Origin: Duganella sp. OV510
GTDB taxonomy: Bacteria; Pseudomonadota; Gammaproteobacteria; Burkholderiales; Burkholderiaceae_D
DNA: 64,000 bases
Direction of reading: 5' to 3'
Assembly (NCBI RefSeq): GCF_900100205.1
Contig: NZ_FNEQ01000004.1
Location: forward strand, 1 to 64,000
A program made the translations under genes and the position numbers. Numbering within the stretch: the stretch's first letter is position 1; the number at the start of each line of letters is the position of its first letter. Positions 44,914 through 53,943 of this stretch are shown piece by piece. The notes under the pieces were generated by a model. It searched no databases. It saw only the letters and a list, made by a program, of their open reading frames with translations, and had not been told where the DNA came from.

Positions 44914-46569
44914 ATGTCCCCTCTACGTCCCCTGTTGCTAACCACGCTCGCGCTGAGCACCCTGCCCGCACTCGCCCAAGCGCCGGCCAAGGCGCTGAAC
45001 GCCATTTCCGCGCAAGACCTGACCGCGCACATCAAAACCCTGGCCTCCGATGCGTTTGAAGGCCGCGCCCCCGGCACGCCCGGCGAGGCCAAAACCGTCG
45101 CCTACCTGCAGCAGGAATTCAAGAAGCTGGGCCTGAAGCCCGGTAATCCGGATGGTAGCTGGGTGCAGGCGGTGCCGATGCGCGGCCAGAAACCCACACC
45201 CAGCTTCAGTTACGCCATCAACGGCCAGAAAGTCGCGCTGAAGTTTGAAGACGATTTTGTTGCGCATTCGACCAGCCAGCCATCGACCGTCAACGTCAAC
45301 AACTCGGAAATCGTGTTCGTCGGCTATGGTGTGCAGGCGCCGGAGTACGGCTGGGATGATTACAAGGGCGTTGACGTGCGTGGCAAGACCATCCTGATGC
45401 TGATTAACGATCCGGCCATTCCCGATCCGAACAATCCGGCCGAGCTGGACCCGGCCATGTTCAAGGGCAAGGCCATGACGTACTACGGCCGCTGGACCTA
45501 TAAATACGAAATCGCCGCCAAGCTGGGCGCGGCAGCCGCCATTATCATTCATGAAACGAAACCTGCCGCCTACCCATGGGACGTGGTGCGCAGCGGCGGC
45601 AATAGCGAGCAGTTCAGCCTGCTGCGCGAGGGTGACGATCCGGACGCGCCAGCGGTGCCGGGCTGGGTCCAGCTGGACAAGGCCAAGGCCATGCTGGCCG
45701 CCGCCGGCTACGATTTCGACACGCTTAAAAAACAGGCGCTGACCAGAGACTTCCGCCCGGTCAGCCTGAAAGGCACGGCCGACTTCAAGGTCGAGAATAT
45801 TTCGCGCACGGTAAATTCCAATAACGTGGTGGCGAAAATCGAAGGCAGCGATCCCAAGCTGAAAAACGACTATGTCATTTACAGCGCCCACTGGGATCAC
45901 TTAGGCGTGGACGGTAAAACCGGCAAGATTTATTACGGCGCGCTGGATAATGCTTCGGGCGTTTCGGCATTGCTGGAGCTGGCCAAGGCGTATAAAGCCC
46001 TGCCACAAGCGCCTAAACGCTCCGTGCTATTTATTGCCACCACTGCCGAAGAGAAAGGCCTGCTTGGCGCCAGATATTATGCCGCACATCCGCTTTATCC
46101 GCTGAAAAAAACGGTTGCCAATATTAATATCGATGGTATTAATGCCTGGGGCAAAACGCGGCAGATTGAAAACGTCACCTCTGGCCATTCCAGCATCGAT
46201 GGATTGCTGGAGAAATATGCCAAGGCGCAGGGTCGTTTAATGGAAAAAGATTCGCGCCCTGAACTAGGCAGTTTCTATCGCGCGGATCAATTGGAATTGG
46301 CGCGCGCTGGCGTGCCGGTTTTATACACCAAGGCACGCAGCGGCTATTTGAATAAGCCGGATAACTACGCTACCGACGTTGTGAACAACTATTTCACCCA
46401 CGACTATCATCAGGTGACCGACAGTTTCCGCACCGACTGGGACTTCAGCGGCGGCGTGCAGGATATCCAGCTGCTGTTCCAGGTGGGACTGGATATCGCC
46501 CAGGGCGTCACACCTACCTGGAACGCCGGCTCCGAATTCAAGGCCGCCGGCGACCGCCGCTTGCAGTAA
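44914..46569 (+). CDS. Secreted M28-family zinc peptidase with PA domain
   Basis: The 551-residue precursor starts at MSPLRPLLLTTLALSTLPAL, a signal peptide, with GGAG about ten bases upstream; longer in-frame starts are not signal-like. A PA insert (about 130-290) is followed by the M28 catalytic core: YSAHWDHLGVD (zinc His and Asp), ALDNASGVSALLELAKAYKA (bridging Asp), TTAEEKGLLGARYYA (catalytic and ligand Glu), NIDGINAWG (Asp ligand) and THDYHQVTD (final His). It is probably an aminopeptidase acting outside the cytoplasm. Codon use from about 45,900 to 46,400 is AT-richer (ATT, TTA, AAT) than its neighbours. It is convergent with the PepSY gene. Confidence 0.93.
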   Translation: MSPLRPLLLTTLALSTLPALAQAPAKALNAISAQDLTAHIKTLASDAFEGRAPGTPGEAKTVAYLQQEFKKLGLKPGNPDGSWVQAVPMRGQKPTPSFSYAINGQKVALKFEDDFVAHSTSQPSTVNVNNSEIVFVGYGVQAPEYGWDDYKGVDVRGKTILMLINDPAIPDPNNPAELDPAMFKGKAMTYYGRWTYKYEIAAKLGAAAAIIIHETKPAAYPWDVVRSGGNSEQFSLLREGDDPDAPAVPGWVQLDKAKAMLAAAGYDFDTLKKQALTRDFRPVSLKGTADFKVENISRTVNSNNVVAKIEGSDPKLKNDYVIYSAHWDHLGVDGKTGKIYYGALDNASGVSALLELAKAYKALPQAPKRSVLFIATTAEEKGLLGARYYAAHPLYPLKKTVANINIDGINAWGKTRQIENVTSGHSSIDGLLEKYAKAQGRLMEKDSRPELGSFYRADQLELARAGVPVLYTKARSGYLNKPDNYATDVVNNYFTHDYHQVTDSFRTDWDFSGGVQDIQLLFQVGLDIAQGVTPTWNAGSEFKAAGDRRLQ

Positions 46570-46589
46570 CTCACGCTCGAAATTAGCGG

Positions 46590-46614
46590 GTACGTGCCAA
46601 TTTCTGGCACGTAC
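46590..46614. repeat. 10-bp perfect inverted repeat in convergent gap
   Basis: GTACGTGCCA (46590-46599) and TGGCACGTAC (46605-46614) are exact complements around a five-base loop. The element fills the 50-base gap between the convergent M28 peptidase and PepSY genes. It has no T-run on either side, so it is either a factor-assisted bidirectional terminator or a small palindromic repeat. Confidence 0.7.
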
Positions 46615-46619
46615 TCACA

Positions 46620-47861
46620 TCAAGCCTCCACCAGATCGCCCGCGCGACGCTCCGCAGTCACCACGCGCGATGCGCGTTTGCGCCACCAGATAATCACACC
46701 GGTCACGCTCAGCATGGCCACCACCACACCCATCACCGAAATCAGGATACGGCCCGGCAGGCCGAGGATGCGGCCGGAGTGCAGCGGGAATTGCGCCTGG
46801 ACGAAGATATCGGCCGCCGTGCCTTTCCATGGCAGACGCTCGCCCAGCAGCTTGCCGTTGGCGCCGTCGTAATACAGATAAGCCGGGCCTACGCCGCCGG
46901 AGCCGTGATCGTCGCCAGGTTTATAGAAACTCACGCCATACACATTAAATGCATTGGTATAGAAAACAGCGCCGACTGGCTCTTCCCAGTTGCGCTTTAC
47001 CGCCTCCTGCGCCGCAGTTTCCACCACGCCGGCATATTCAACTTTTGGCGTATGTGGTTTATTCAATTCAGCCATAGGAATAACATCGAATGGCGTAGGC
47101 GTTACTTTTGAGATCTTGCTCATTACCGGGTAAAAGATTTCGCTATACAGATTCAGCGAGAATGCGGTAAAGGCAAGAATCAGCAATAATCCCCACGTCC
47201 ACAAACTGAATGCGCGGTGCAAATCGAAATTCAGTTTATTGCTGCCGCTATTCCAGCGTACTTTCCAGGCCGGTTTCCAGCGTTGCATCCATGGTTTGCT
47301 GGCTTCTTTACGACGCAACGGCAGAGTCAAATAGAAACCGACAAAACTATCCACCACCCAGATCATGGCAATACCGCCCATCAGCCATAAACCCCAGCGG
47401 TCGATGCCCCACATTTCCGGAATATGCAGCGTGTAATGCAGGCGATACAGGAAGGAGACAAAGGTTTCCTTGGTAATCGGCCACACCGCGCCCCATTCGC
47501 GCTTACCCAGTTCGGCGCCGCTGACAGGGTCGACAAACACCTGGTTGAAGCCAGGCTCATATAATTTTCCGGTGGCCGGATTGACGCGCGGCGACACGCC
47601 AAACGCCACCGCCTCGCCCTTCTCGATCTGGATCGGGATGAAGGACACCAAGATTTTCGGGTAGCGCGCTTCGACCTGCCGGGCCAGTTCCAGCGAAGGC
47701 TGCGGCGTGCCGGGCGTGTGGGCTTCCATCAGGTGCGGATTGAGCAAGTCGTCCAGCTCGTGGTCCCACGAAATGATGGCGCCGGTGACGCCGCTGATGA
47801 ACAAAAAGCCTGCGGTCAGCAGGCCGAGATATCGGTGTACCAAGGTCCAGAAGGCGCGCAT
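46620..47861 (-). CDS. PepSY-associated TM protein (iron-regulated membrane protein, PiuB-like)
   Basis: The 413-residue inner-membrane protein starts RAFWTLVHRYLGLLTAGFLF, the conserved first helix with heme-ligand-type His, followed by SGVTGAIISWDHELDDLLNP. Further membrane segments lie near 145-175, 210-235 and 355-385 (ISVMGVVVAMLSVTGVIIWW), with PepSY-like periplasmic parts between. Proteins of this family sit beside siderophore receptors and are thought to reduce ferric-siderophore or support its use in the periplasm. It follows the TonB-dependent receptor on the same strand, past a terminator hairpin. Confidence 0.9.
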   Translation of the reverse strand: MRAFWTLVHRYLGLLTAGFLFISGVTGAIISWDHELDDLLNPHLMEAHTPGTPQPSLELARQVEARYPKILVSFIPIQIEKGEAVAFGVSPRVNPATGKLYEPGFNQVFVDPVSGAELGKREWGAVWPITKETFVSFLYRLHYTLHIPEMWGIDRWGLWLMGGIAMIWVVDSFVGFYLTLPLRRKEASKPWMQRWKPAWKVRWNSGSNKLNFDLHRAFSLWTWGLLLILAFTAFSLNLYSEIFYPVMSKISKVTPTPFDVIPMAELNKPHTPKVEYAGVVETAAQEAVKRNWEEPVGAVFYTNAFNVYGVSFYKPGDDHGSGGVGPAYLYYDGANGKLLGERLPWKGTAADIFVQAQFPLHSGRILGLPGRILISVMGVVVAMLSVTGVIIWWRKRASRVVTAERRAGDLVEA

Positions 47862-47874
47862 GGGATCTCCTCAG

Positions 47875-47906
47875 AAAAAAAAGGCCGGCCCCCGAAGGCC
47901 CGGCCT
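47875..47906 (-). terminator. Intrinsic terminator/attenuator after the TonB-dependent receptor gene
   Basis: AGGCCGG (47882-47888) pairs with CCGGCCT (47900-47906), with further GC pairs inside, and on the minus strand the stem is followed by eight U residues. It lies between the receptor stop codon and the PepSY start codon and overlaps the region where the PepSY ribosome-binding site begins. Partial termination would give more receptor than PepSY protein. Confidence 0.8.
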
Positions 47907-47917
47907 GCAACGTTAGC

Positions 47918-50128
47918 TTAGAACTTGTACTTCAGCGTCAGCGCCGTGGTGCGTGGCGCGGCGTAGGTAATCGCGCCATACGCGGCAAACATGCCGAAGT
48001 GCTTCTTGTCAGTAGCATTGTTGATGTTCAGCTGGGCCGACAGGTTTTTGCTGATGTCATAACGCGCCATCAGGTTGACCAGCGCGAAGCTGTCCTGCTC
48101 GATCAGGCCGCCGTTTGCCGCCACCGCTGCCGCTGGCGCCGCTGGATCGGCCGTGTAGGTACGGCCTTCCCAGTTGACGCCGCCACCCACGGTCAGATTG
48201 CTCAGCTCACCAGCGAACTGGTAGGTGGTGAACACACGCAGCAGGCGGCGCGGATAGATGCTGTTGAAGTCGGTGCCGGTGGCGTCCTTGGCACGGAACT
48301 GGCTGTAGCCGAAGCTGCCGTTCCAGCCGCGCGCCAGTTCGCCGTTGACCTCAAACTCGACGCCACGGCTGGTGGCGCCATCGACGCCGTTGTAATAAGC
48401 CTCTGGCAGCAGCGGGCCGGCGCCGTCGCGGTCAACCAGGCCGGCGGCCTGGGCCAGGTTGTCCTGCTTGATCTTGAAGATGGCCAGCGAGGCATTCACA
48501 CGGCCATCGAGGAACTCGGCCTTGATGCCGGTCTCGGCGGCCTTGCCCTTGATCGGGTCCAGCGTATTGCCGGCCTGGTCCTTGTAGTTCTGCGGCAGGA
48601 AGATGCTGGTGTAGCTGCCATACAGCGAGTAGGTGTCGTTCAGGTCGTAGACCACGCCGGCGTACGGGGTGATTTCGTGGTCGTTCTTCACGCTGTAAGC
48701 AGGCGTCCACAGGCCATAGCCCTTCTGCTCGAAGTTGGTGACGCGGGCGCCAACGATGACTTTCAGCGGGTCGCTGATCGAGAAGCGCACCATGCCGTAC
48801 AGCGCATCCTGCCTGGTTTCGCTGGCTTCGTAGAAGGTTTCCGGACCCCAGGTCGGCGTGTTGTAGGTGTTGCCGTTCCAGTTGTTGAAATTGCCCACGT
48901 CGGAGCCGGCGCTGCCAAAGTCGGCGGCGCGGCTGTTGGAGTTGAATTTCTGCTTCGAGTGCATCAGGCCGATCGAGGCGTCGTGCTTGCGCTCGAACAG
49001 CGAGAAGCCGCCGCTCAGCTGCAGGTTGACGTCGTCCTGCTTGGTGGTGGTGACGTAGGAGCCGGCGAACGCGCTCATGCCCACGCCGGTCACGCGGTCA
49101 GGCACGCCGGACAGGTACAGCAGGTGCGAGTCGCCGCGACGGTCGCCATGGCTGGCATAGGCGCGCGCCTTCCAGCCGCTGTCGAAGGTGTGCTCCAGGT
49201 TGAGGTAGGCGTTGTTGTACGAGGTTTCCCAGCCGGTCCAGGCGGCCGAGGTGGTTTTCGAGACGTCCCAGTTGGTCTTGCTGCCGTCGGTGTACCAGAA
49301 CGGCAGGCCGCCCCACATCGGTCCGTCCGGATCGTTTTCCTGGCGGCTGAAGCCGACCGCCAGCAGCGTCTTCGGCGTCAGGTCGGCCTCGACGGTGGCA
49401 AACACGGTGCGGGCGTCCTGGCCGCCCAGGTTGACCCAGCTGTCACGCTTCAGGTAGTCGCCGACCACGCGGGCGCGCACGCTGCCGTCCTGGTTCAGCG
49501 GAGTGGACACGTCCACCTGGGCACGGCGCTCGTTCCAGCGGCCGACGCCGACGTCGACGCTGCCGGTGAATTCCTTGCTGGTGGCGCGCTTGTGCACCAG
49601 GTTGATCGCGGCGGACGGGTTGCCGGCGCCGGTGGTCAGGCCGGTGGCGCCGCGCACGACTTCCACGCGGTCGTAGATCGCCAGCGTGGCGGCCACTTCG
49701 CCCGAGCTCCACGATTGCTGCCAGGTGGTCGGGATGCCGTCGATCATCAGGTTGGTGATGTCGAAGCCACGCGCGGTGAAGCCGGCGCGGTCGGTTTCGT
49801 ACTGGTTGACGGAAATGCCGATGACGTTGTTGACCACGTCGGTGACCGTGGTCAGGCCCTGGTCTTCAATTCGTTGCTGGGTCATGACGGACACCGATTG
49901 CGGCGTGTCGCGCAGCGAGATGTCCAGCGGCGTGGCGGTACGCGAACGGCCGGTGGTGTAGGAACCACTGCCTTCGGTGGTATCGCCCATTTTCTGCGTC
50001 GATACCTGTACGGTCGGCAGCACCGCCGTGCCCTGGTCGTCGGCGCCTTTGTCAGCTTGTGCCAGCAATGGCAGGGCCAGGCTGACCAGGACGGCCAGGT
50101 GCTTCATCTTCAACTGCTTATTCATCAT
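47918..50128 (-). CDS. TonB-dependent siderophore receptor
   Basis: The 736-residue outer-membrane receptor has a signal peptide (HLAVLVSLALPLLAQA), a plug domain (about 60-180) with LRDTPQSVSVMTQQRIEDQG, VVRGATGLTTGAGNPSAAIN and a 22-strand barrel ending ALTLKYKF with the required terminal Phe. It belongs to the ferric-hydroxamate/coprogen (FhuE, FpvA-like) group and lacks an N-terminal STN signalling domain, so it is not a surface-signalling transducer. The starts ATGATG at 50128/50125 follow GGGGAAA. A Fur-box-like site 33 bases upstream indicates iron repression. Confidence 0.94.
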   Translation of the reverse strand: MMNKQLKMKHLAVLVSLALPLLAQADKGADDQGTAVLPTVQVSTQKMGDTTEGSGSYTTGRSRTATPLDISLRDTPQSVSVMTQQRIEDQGLTTVTDVVNNVIGISVNQYETDRAGFTARGFDITNLMIDGIPTTWQQSWSSGEVAATLAIYDRVEVVRGATGLTTGAGNPSAAINLVHKRATSKEFTGSVDVGVGRWNERRAQVDVSTPLNQDGSVRARVVGDYLKRDSWVNLGGQDARTVFATVEADLTPKTLLAVGFSRQENDPDGPMWGGLPFWYTDGSKTNWDVSKTTSAAWTGWETSYNNAYLNLEHTFDSGWKARAYASHGDRRGDSHLLYLSGVPDRVTGVGMSAFAGSYVTTTKQDDVNLQLSGGFSLFERKHDASIGLMHSKQKFNSNSRAADFGSAGSDVGNFNNWNGNTYNTPTWGPETFYEASETRQDALYGMVRFSISDPLKVIVGARVTNFEQKGYGLWTPAYSVKNDHEITPYAGVVYDLNDTYSLYGSYTSIFLPQNYKDQAGNTLDPIKGKAAETGIKAEFLDGRVNASLAIFKIKQDNLAQAAGLVDRDGAGPLLPEAYYNGVDGATSRGVEFEVNGELARGWNGSFGYSQFRAKDATGTDFNSIYPRRLLRVFTTYQFAGELSNLTVGGGVNWEGRTYTADPAAPAAAVAANGGLIEQDSFALVNLMARYDISKNLSAQLNINNATDKKHFGMFAAYGAITYAAPRTTALTLKYKF

Positions 50129-50160
50129 TTCCCCGTGTAGGATGCTTTCATCAAAACAGG

Positions 50161-50179
50161 AATGATAACGATTCTCATT
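50161..50179 (-). promoter_or_regulatory. Fur box upstream of the siderophore receptor
   Basis: AATGATAACGATTCTCATT is a near-palindrome matching the 19-base Fur consensus (GATAATGATAATCATTATC) in its core: read on the minus strand, TGAGAAT-C-GTTATCA forms the 7-1-7 arrangement. It is 33 bases from the receptor start codon, a position that would block RNA polymerase when Fur-Fe(II) is bound. Confidence 0.82.
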
Positions 50180-50209
50180 TTTATGTCAATGAAATCTGAC
50201 CAACAGACG

Positions 50210-50238
50210 AAAAAAAAGCCAGGCTAAGCCTGGCTTTT
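50210..50238 (-). terminator. Intrinsic terminator at the end of the alpha ribosomal operon
   Basis: AGCCAGGC (50217-50224) pairs with GCCTGGCT (50228-50235) around a three-base loop. On the minus strand it comes 24 bases after the rplQ stop codon and runs into eight U residues, so it ends the rpoA-rplQ transcript before the Fur-controlled receptor gene. Confidence 0.93.
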
Positions 50239-50262
50239 CAGTACTACGGGACGACCAGCTGA

Positions 50263-50658
50263 TTACTCAGCGGTTGGTGCGTCTTCGATCGCGGTGACTT
50301 CTGGACGGTCCAGCAGCTCAACGTAAGCCATTGGAGCGTTGTCGCCAACGCGGAAACCCATTTTCAGGATGCGCAGGTAGCCGCCGTTGCGGTTTGCAAA
50401 ACGTGGGCCCAGTTCCGAGAACAGTTTGCCTACGATTTCGCGGTCACGCAGACGGGCGAATGCCAGACGCTTGTTAGCCAGGGTGTCGGTCTTGCCCAGG
50501 GTCAGGATAGGCTCAACAACGCGGCGCAGTTCTTTGGCTTTTGGCAGCGTGGTTTTGATGGCTTCATGACGCAGCAGCGATACGGTCATGTTGCGCAGCA
50601 TAGCCAGACGGTGGGACGAGGTACGGTTCAGTTTACGGAGGCCGTGACGGTGACGCAT
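50263..50658 (-). CDS. rplQ: 50S ribosomal protein bL17
   Basis: The 131-residue protein begins [20 protein letters not shown], the bL17 signature, and continues through [18 protein letters not shown] helices (here [15 protein letters not shown]). It sits near the tunnel exit on the large subunit. The C-terminus carries a short acidic extension (EDAPTAE). It is the last gene of the alpha operon, 183 bases after rpoA, and is followed by a strong terminator. Confidence 0.98.
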   Translation of the reverse strand: MRHRHGLRKLNRTSSHRLAMLRNMTVSLLRHEAIKTTLPKAKELRRVVEPILTLGKTDTLANKRLAFARLRDREIVGKLFSELGPRFANRNGGYLRILKMGFRVGDNAPMAYVELLDRPEVTAIEDAPTAE

Positions 50659-50841
50659 GGTACTTCCTTTCGATGATGTTTAAATCCGAGTTCTTCGATC
50701 GCTCAAGGGTGAACAGGAGCGCGGACCGGTTTTAGTGATTTACGCCCGACACAACACGTGCCGGGCGGTACTGCAAACTACGATCAGTTGGCCACAGGGC
50801 AGAACATCGCTACGCGATGTCCAGCACTGTCGCACTATCTG

Positions 50842-51819
50842 TTATTTTTCCAGACCGGCAGGCGGCCAGTTTTCCAGCTTCATGCCCAGGGTCAGACCAC
50901 GGGAAGCCAGGACTTCCTTGATCTCGTTCAGCGACTTGCGGCCCAGATTCGGGGTCTTCAGCAGTTCGTTTTCCGAACGCTGGATCAGGTCGCCGATGTA
51001 GTAGATGTTTTCTGCTTTCAGGCAGTTGGCCGAACGCACGGTCAGTTCCAGGTCGTCGACTGGACGCAGCAGGATAGGATCGACCAGCGGTGCACGCGAT
51101 GGTGCTTCGGCAGCAGCTTCGGTGCCTTCCAGTGCAGCAAACACATTCAGTTGATCAACCAGCACGCGCGCCGATTGACGGATCGCTTCTTCCGGCGAGA
51201 TCACGCCGTTGGTTTCGATGTTGATGATCAGCTTGTCCAGATCGGTACGCTGTTCGACACGGGCCGACTCAACGAAGTACGACACACGGCGCACTGGCGA
51301 GAACGACGCGTCCAGAATGATGCGGCCGATGGTTTTGTTGGTGTCTTCCGACAGGCGACGCACGTTACCAGGAACGTAGCCACGGCCTTTTTCGACCTTG
51401 ATCTGCATGTCCAGTTTGCCGCCGGCGGTCAGGTGAGCGATCACGTGATCCGGGTTGATCAGTTCCACGTCGTGTGGCAGATCGATGTCCGAAGCCAGCA
51501 CGGCGCCTTCGCCTTCTTTCTTCAGGGTCAAGGTGACAGAGTCACGGTTGTGCACTTTGAACACAACGCCCTTCAGGTTCAGCAGCAGGTCGACCACGTC
51601 TTCTTGCACGCCGTCCAGCGACGAGTACTCGTGCACCACGCCAGCGATGGTGACTTCGGTTGGCGCGTAGCCTACCATCGACGACAGCAGCACGCGACGC
51701 AGCGCGTTGCCCAGGGTGTGGCCGTAGCCGCGTTCGAATGGCTCCATCACAACTTTAGCGTGACCGGCGCCCAGCGCTTCTACATCGATAATACGTGGTT
51801 TCAACAAACTGTTTTGCAT
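50842..51819 (-). CDS. rpoA: DNA-directed RNA polymerase subunit alpha
   Basis: The 325-residue subunit nucleates RNA polymerase assembly through its N-terminal domain (about 1-235; [18 protein letters not shown] is the dimerisation block) and contacts UP elements and activators through the C-terminal domain (about 245-325). The latter shows [16 protein letters not shown] and [19 protein letters not shown] with the DNA-contacting residues. It lies between rpsD and rplQ. A hairpin in the 110-base gap upstream could reduce read-through from rpsD. Confidence 0.98.
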   Translation of the reverse strand: MQNSLLKPRIIDVEALGAGHAKVVMEPFERGYGHTLGNALRRVLLSSMVGYAPTEVTIAGVVHEYSSLDGVQEDVVDLLLNLKGVVFKVHNRDSVTLTLKKEGEGAVLASDIDLPHDVELINPDHVIAHLTAGGKLDMQIKVEKGRGYVPGNVRRLSEDTNKTIGRIILDASFSPVRRVSYFVESARVEQRTDLDKLIINIETNGVISPEEAIRQSARVLVDQLNVFAALEGTEAAAEAPSRAPLVDPILLRPVDDLELTVRSANCLKAENIYYIGDLIQRSENELLKTPNLGRKSLNEIKEVLASRGLTLGMKLENWPPAGLEK

Positions 51820-51870
51820 GAAATGTCCTCTTCAATACCCTCGGCGCGTTAGGCCGATAAGGCTGATGGC

Positions 51871-51906
51871 ATTAGTGAAAACGCCCGCTTGAAAAAGCGG
51901 GCGGGT
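51871..51906 (-). terminator. Attenuator-like hairpin between rpsD and rpoA
   Basis: CGCCCGCTT (51882-51890) and AAGCGGGCG (51895-51903) form a perfect nine-pair stem with a GAAA loop. On the minus strand it is followed by TTTTCACTAA. It comes about 25 bases after the rpsD stop codon. The T-run is short, so partial termination or RNA processing is as likely as full termination. Confidence 0.65.
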
Positions 51907-51929
51907 TTTGGTGCTACTTAAGCTACAAA

Positions 51930-52553
51930 TTAACGCGAGTACAGCTCGACGATCAGCGATTCGTTGACGTCGTTAGCGATTTCGTTACGCTCTGGCAGGG
52001 ACTTGAAGGTGCCTTCCATTTTCTTGGCGTCAACCGACACCCAGGCTGGCATGCCGACTTGTTCAGCCAGCGACAGCGCTTCAACGATACGCACTTGTTT
52101 CTTGGCTTTTTCGCGCACAGCGATGACGTCGCCGACTTTGACTGCGTACGAAGCGATATTCACCACATTGCCGTTCACGGTGAAGGCTTTGTGCGATACC
52201 AGCTGACGTGCTTCAGCGCGGGTCGAGCCGAAGCCCATGCGGTATGCTACGTTGTCCAGACGGGCTTCCAGCAGCTTCAGCAGGGTTTCGCCGGTGTTGC
52301 CCTTGCGGCGATCGGCTTCTGCGAAGTAGCGACGGAACTGACGTTCCAGCACGCCGTACATACGTTTTACTTTTTGTTTTTCGCGCAGCTGGTTGCCGTA
52401 GTCCGAGGTACGGGCGCCCGACTTGACGCCGTGCTGACCTGGTTTGACGTCCAGTTTGCATTTGCTGTCCAGCGAGCGACGGGCGCTCTTCAGGAACAGA
52501 TCAGTGCCTTCACGGCGGGAGAGTTTTGCTTTTGGTCCGATATAACGTGCCAC
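51930..52553 (-). CDS. rpsD: 30S ribosomal protein uS4, GTG start
   Basis: The 207-residue protein starts at GTG 52553 ([20 protein letters not shown] after Met), with GGAAAG upstream; an ATG 12 codons earlier does not match the family. uS4 nucleates the 5' domain of 16S rRNA and in E. coli represses the alpha operon by binding its leader. The S4 RNA-binding block is [20 protein letters not shown]. No zinc-binding cysteines are present, so it is the C-minus form. Confidence 0.97.
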   Translation of the reverse strand: MARYIGPKAKLSRREGTDLFLKSARRSLDSKCKLDVKPGQHGVKSGARTSDYGNQLREKQKVKRMYGVLERQFRRYFAEADRRKGNTGETLLKLLEARLDNVAYRMGFGSTRAEARQLVSHKAFTVNGNVVNIASYAVKVGDVIAVREKAKKQVRIVEALSLAEQVGMPAWVSVDAKKMEGTFKSLPERNEIANDVNESLIVELYSR

Positions 52554-52744
52554 GGTGCTTTCCTTTTTGTGTAATGACGTCCCAACCACTTGGGTGGCTA
52601 GACGCTAGTCTGGTCTGCGATGAGCCAGACGGTGGCGAAGTCTGCCTTGAAGACAGACGACAATAGCCGGGCAGTATAACCGTTACCGGTTTCCTGCACC
52701 AGCTGAATTGTGTAACAGCGAGGCCAGCAATGCTGGCCCGGCCA

Positions 52745-53149
52745 TTAGATACGACGACGCTTTGGAGGGCGGCAGCCGTTGTGCGGAACTGGCGTCACGT
52801 CCTGGATCTCGGTGATCTTGATGCCCAGGTTGTTCAGCGCGCGCACAGCCGATTCACGGCCTGGGCCTGGGCCCTTGATACGCACTTCCAGGTTCTTCAC
52901 GCCGCATTCGATCGCGACTTTACCAGCGGCTTCAGCAGCAACCTGCGCTGCAAACGGGGTCGATTTACGCGAACCCTTGAAGCCAGCACCACCGGAGGTC
53001 GCCCACGACAGCGCATTGCCCTGACGGTCGGTGATGGTGATGATGGTGTTGTTGAAGGAAGCGTGAACGTGCGCGATACCTTCAGCGACGTTCTTCTTGA
53101 CCTTCTTGCGTACGCGAGCTGCTGCTGCGCTGCTTTGTTGCTTAGCCAT
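52745..53149 (-). CDS. rpsK: 30S ribosomal protein uS11
   Basis: The 134-residue platform protein has the conserved [20 protein letters not shown] core and the [17 protein letters not shown] and [12 protein letters not shown] ends. The last segment holds the Asn-Gly pair known in other bacteria to form isoaspartate. It follows rpsM by 14 bases; a 191-base gap with its own weak hairpins separates it from rpsD. Confidence 0.98.
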   Translation of the reverse strand: MAKQQSSAAAARVRKKVKKNVAEGIAHVHASFNNTIITITDRQGNALSWATSGGAGFKGSRKSTPFAAQVAAEAAGKVAIECGVKNLEVRIKGPGPGRESAVRALNNLGIKITEIQDVTPVPHNGCRPPKRRRI

Positions 53150-53163
53150 GTGATTTCCCTAGA

Positions 53164-53529
53164 TTATTTCTTGAGCGATTGAGCGGCTTTGCGCGGGCCC
53201 TTGCGGGTACGTGCATTGGTGCGGGTGCGTTGACCGCGGACCGGCAGGCCCTTACGGTGACGCATACCGCGGTAGCAACCCAGATCCATCAAACGCTTGA
53301 TGTTCATGGACAGTTCGCGGCGCAGGTCGCCTTCGACGATGAATTTACCTACTTCATCGCGCAGCTTTTCCAGTTCGCTGTCGTCCAGATCTTTGACCTT
53401 TTTATTGGTCGCGATACCCGTTTGCGCGCAGATGAACTTCGCGCGTGGGCGGCCTACACCGTAGATGGCCGTCAGGCCGATAACGGTGTGCTGGTGATTT
53501 GGGATATTAACCCCTGCAATACGTGCCAT
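53164..53529 (-). CDS. rpsM: 30S ribosomal protein uS13
   Basis: The 121-residue head protein begins [20 protein letters not shown] and ends with the basic tail that contacts P-site tRNA ([20 protein letters not shown]). The [16 protein letters not shown] block is characteristic. It comes 27 bases after rpmJ and starts the classical alpha operon order rpsM-rpsK-rpsD-rpoA-rplQ. Confidence 0.98.
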   Translation of the reverse strand: MARIAGVNIPNHQHTVIGLTAIYGVGRPRAKFICAQTGIATNKKVKDLDDSELEKLRDEVGKFIVEGDLRRELSMNIKRLMDLGCYRGMRHRKGLPVRGQRTRTNARTRKGPRKAAQSLKK

Positions 53530-53556
53530 TCGTTATTCCTCGATAAATAACGGTTA

Positions 53557-53670
53557 TTAACCTTGACGCTGTTTATGACGTGGTTCGACGCAGATTACGC
53601 GAACAACGCCTTTGCGCTTGATGATCTTGCAGTTGCGGCAGATCCGCTTGACTGAGGCGTTAACTTTCAT
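53557..53670 (-). CDS. rpmJ: 50S ribosomal protein bL36 (zinc-ribbon form)
   Basis: A 37-residue frame translates as [20 protein letters not shown] followed by [17 protein letters not shown]. The four ligands Cys11, Cys14, Cys27 and His32 make this the zinc-binding C-plus form. It lies between infA and rpsM in the standard place and is short enough to be missed by length-filtered gene finders. Confidence 0.97.
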   Translation of the reverse strand: MKVNASVKRICRNCKIIKRKGVVRVICVEPRHKQRQG

Positions 53671-53704
53671 TATGAACTCTCTTCTAAGGTTCGATTATCT
53701 AAAT

Positions 53705-53923
53705 TTACTTGGTCCGGAACACGATGCGGGCGCGGGACAGGTCGTAAGGTGTCAGTTCGACCGTCACCTTATCGCCAGGCAGGATGCGGATATAGTTCAT
53801 CCGCATTTTACCTGAAATATGCCCGAGCACCACGTGCCCGTTTTCCAGCTTTACTCGAAATGTTGCATTAGGGAGATTTTCCAGGATCTCGCCCTGCATC
53901 TGTATGACGTCGTCTTTTGCCAT
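53705..53923 (-). CDS. infA: Translation initiation factor IF-1
   Basis: The 72-residue OB-fold protein blocks the A site during initiation. It reads [20 protein letters not shown] and continues with the conserved [20 protein letters not shown] and [18 protein letters not shown] blocks. It is placed between secY and rpmJ, as in other Burkholderiales. Confidence 0.98.
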   Translation of the reverse strand: MAKDDVIQMQGEILENLPNATFRVKLENGHVVLGHISGKMRMNYIRILPGDKVTVELTPYDLSRARIVFRTK

Positions 53924-53943
53924 TCGGTGTATTGAAACCGCGC

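Noticed and set aside
47918..50128. Receptor considered as a FecA-type signal transducer
   Set aside because: There is no N-terminal STN domain after the signal peptide and no sigma/anti-sigma gene pair nearby.
47999..50140. 713-codon open frame opposite the TonB-dependent receptor
   Set aside because: Antisense shadow of a clear receptor gene, with biased composition and no family motifs or ribosome-binding site.
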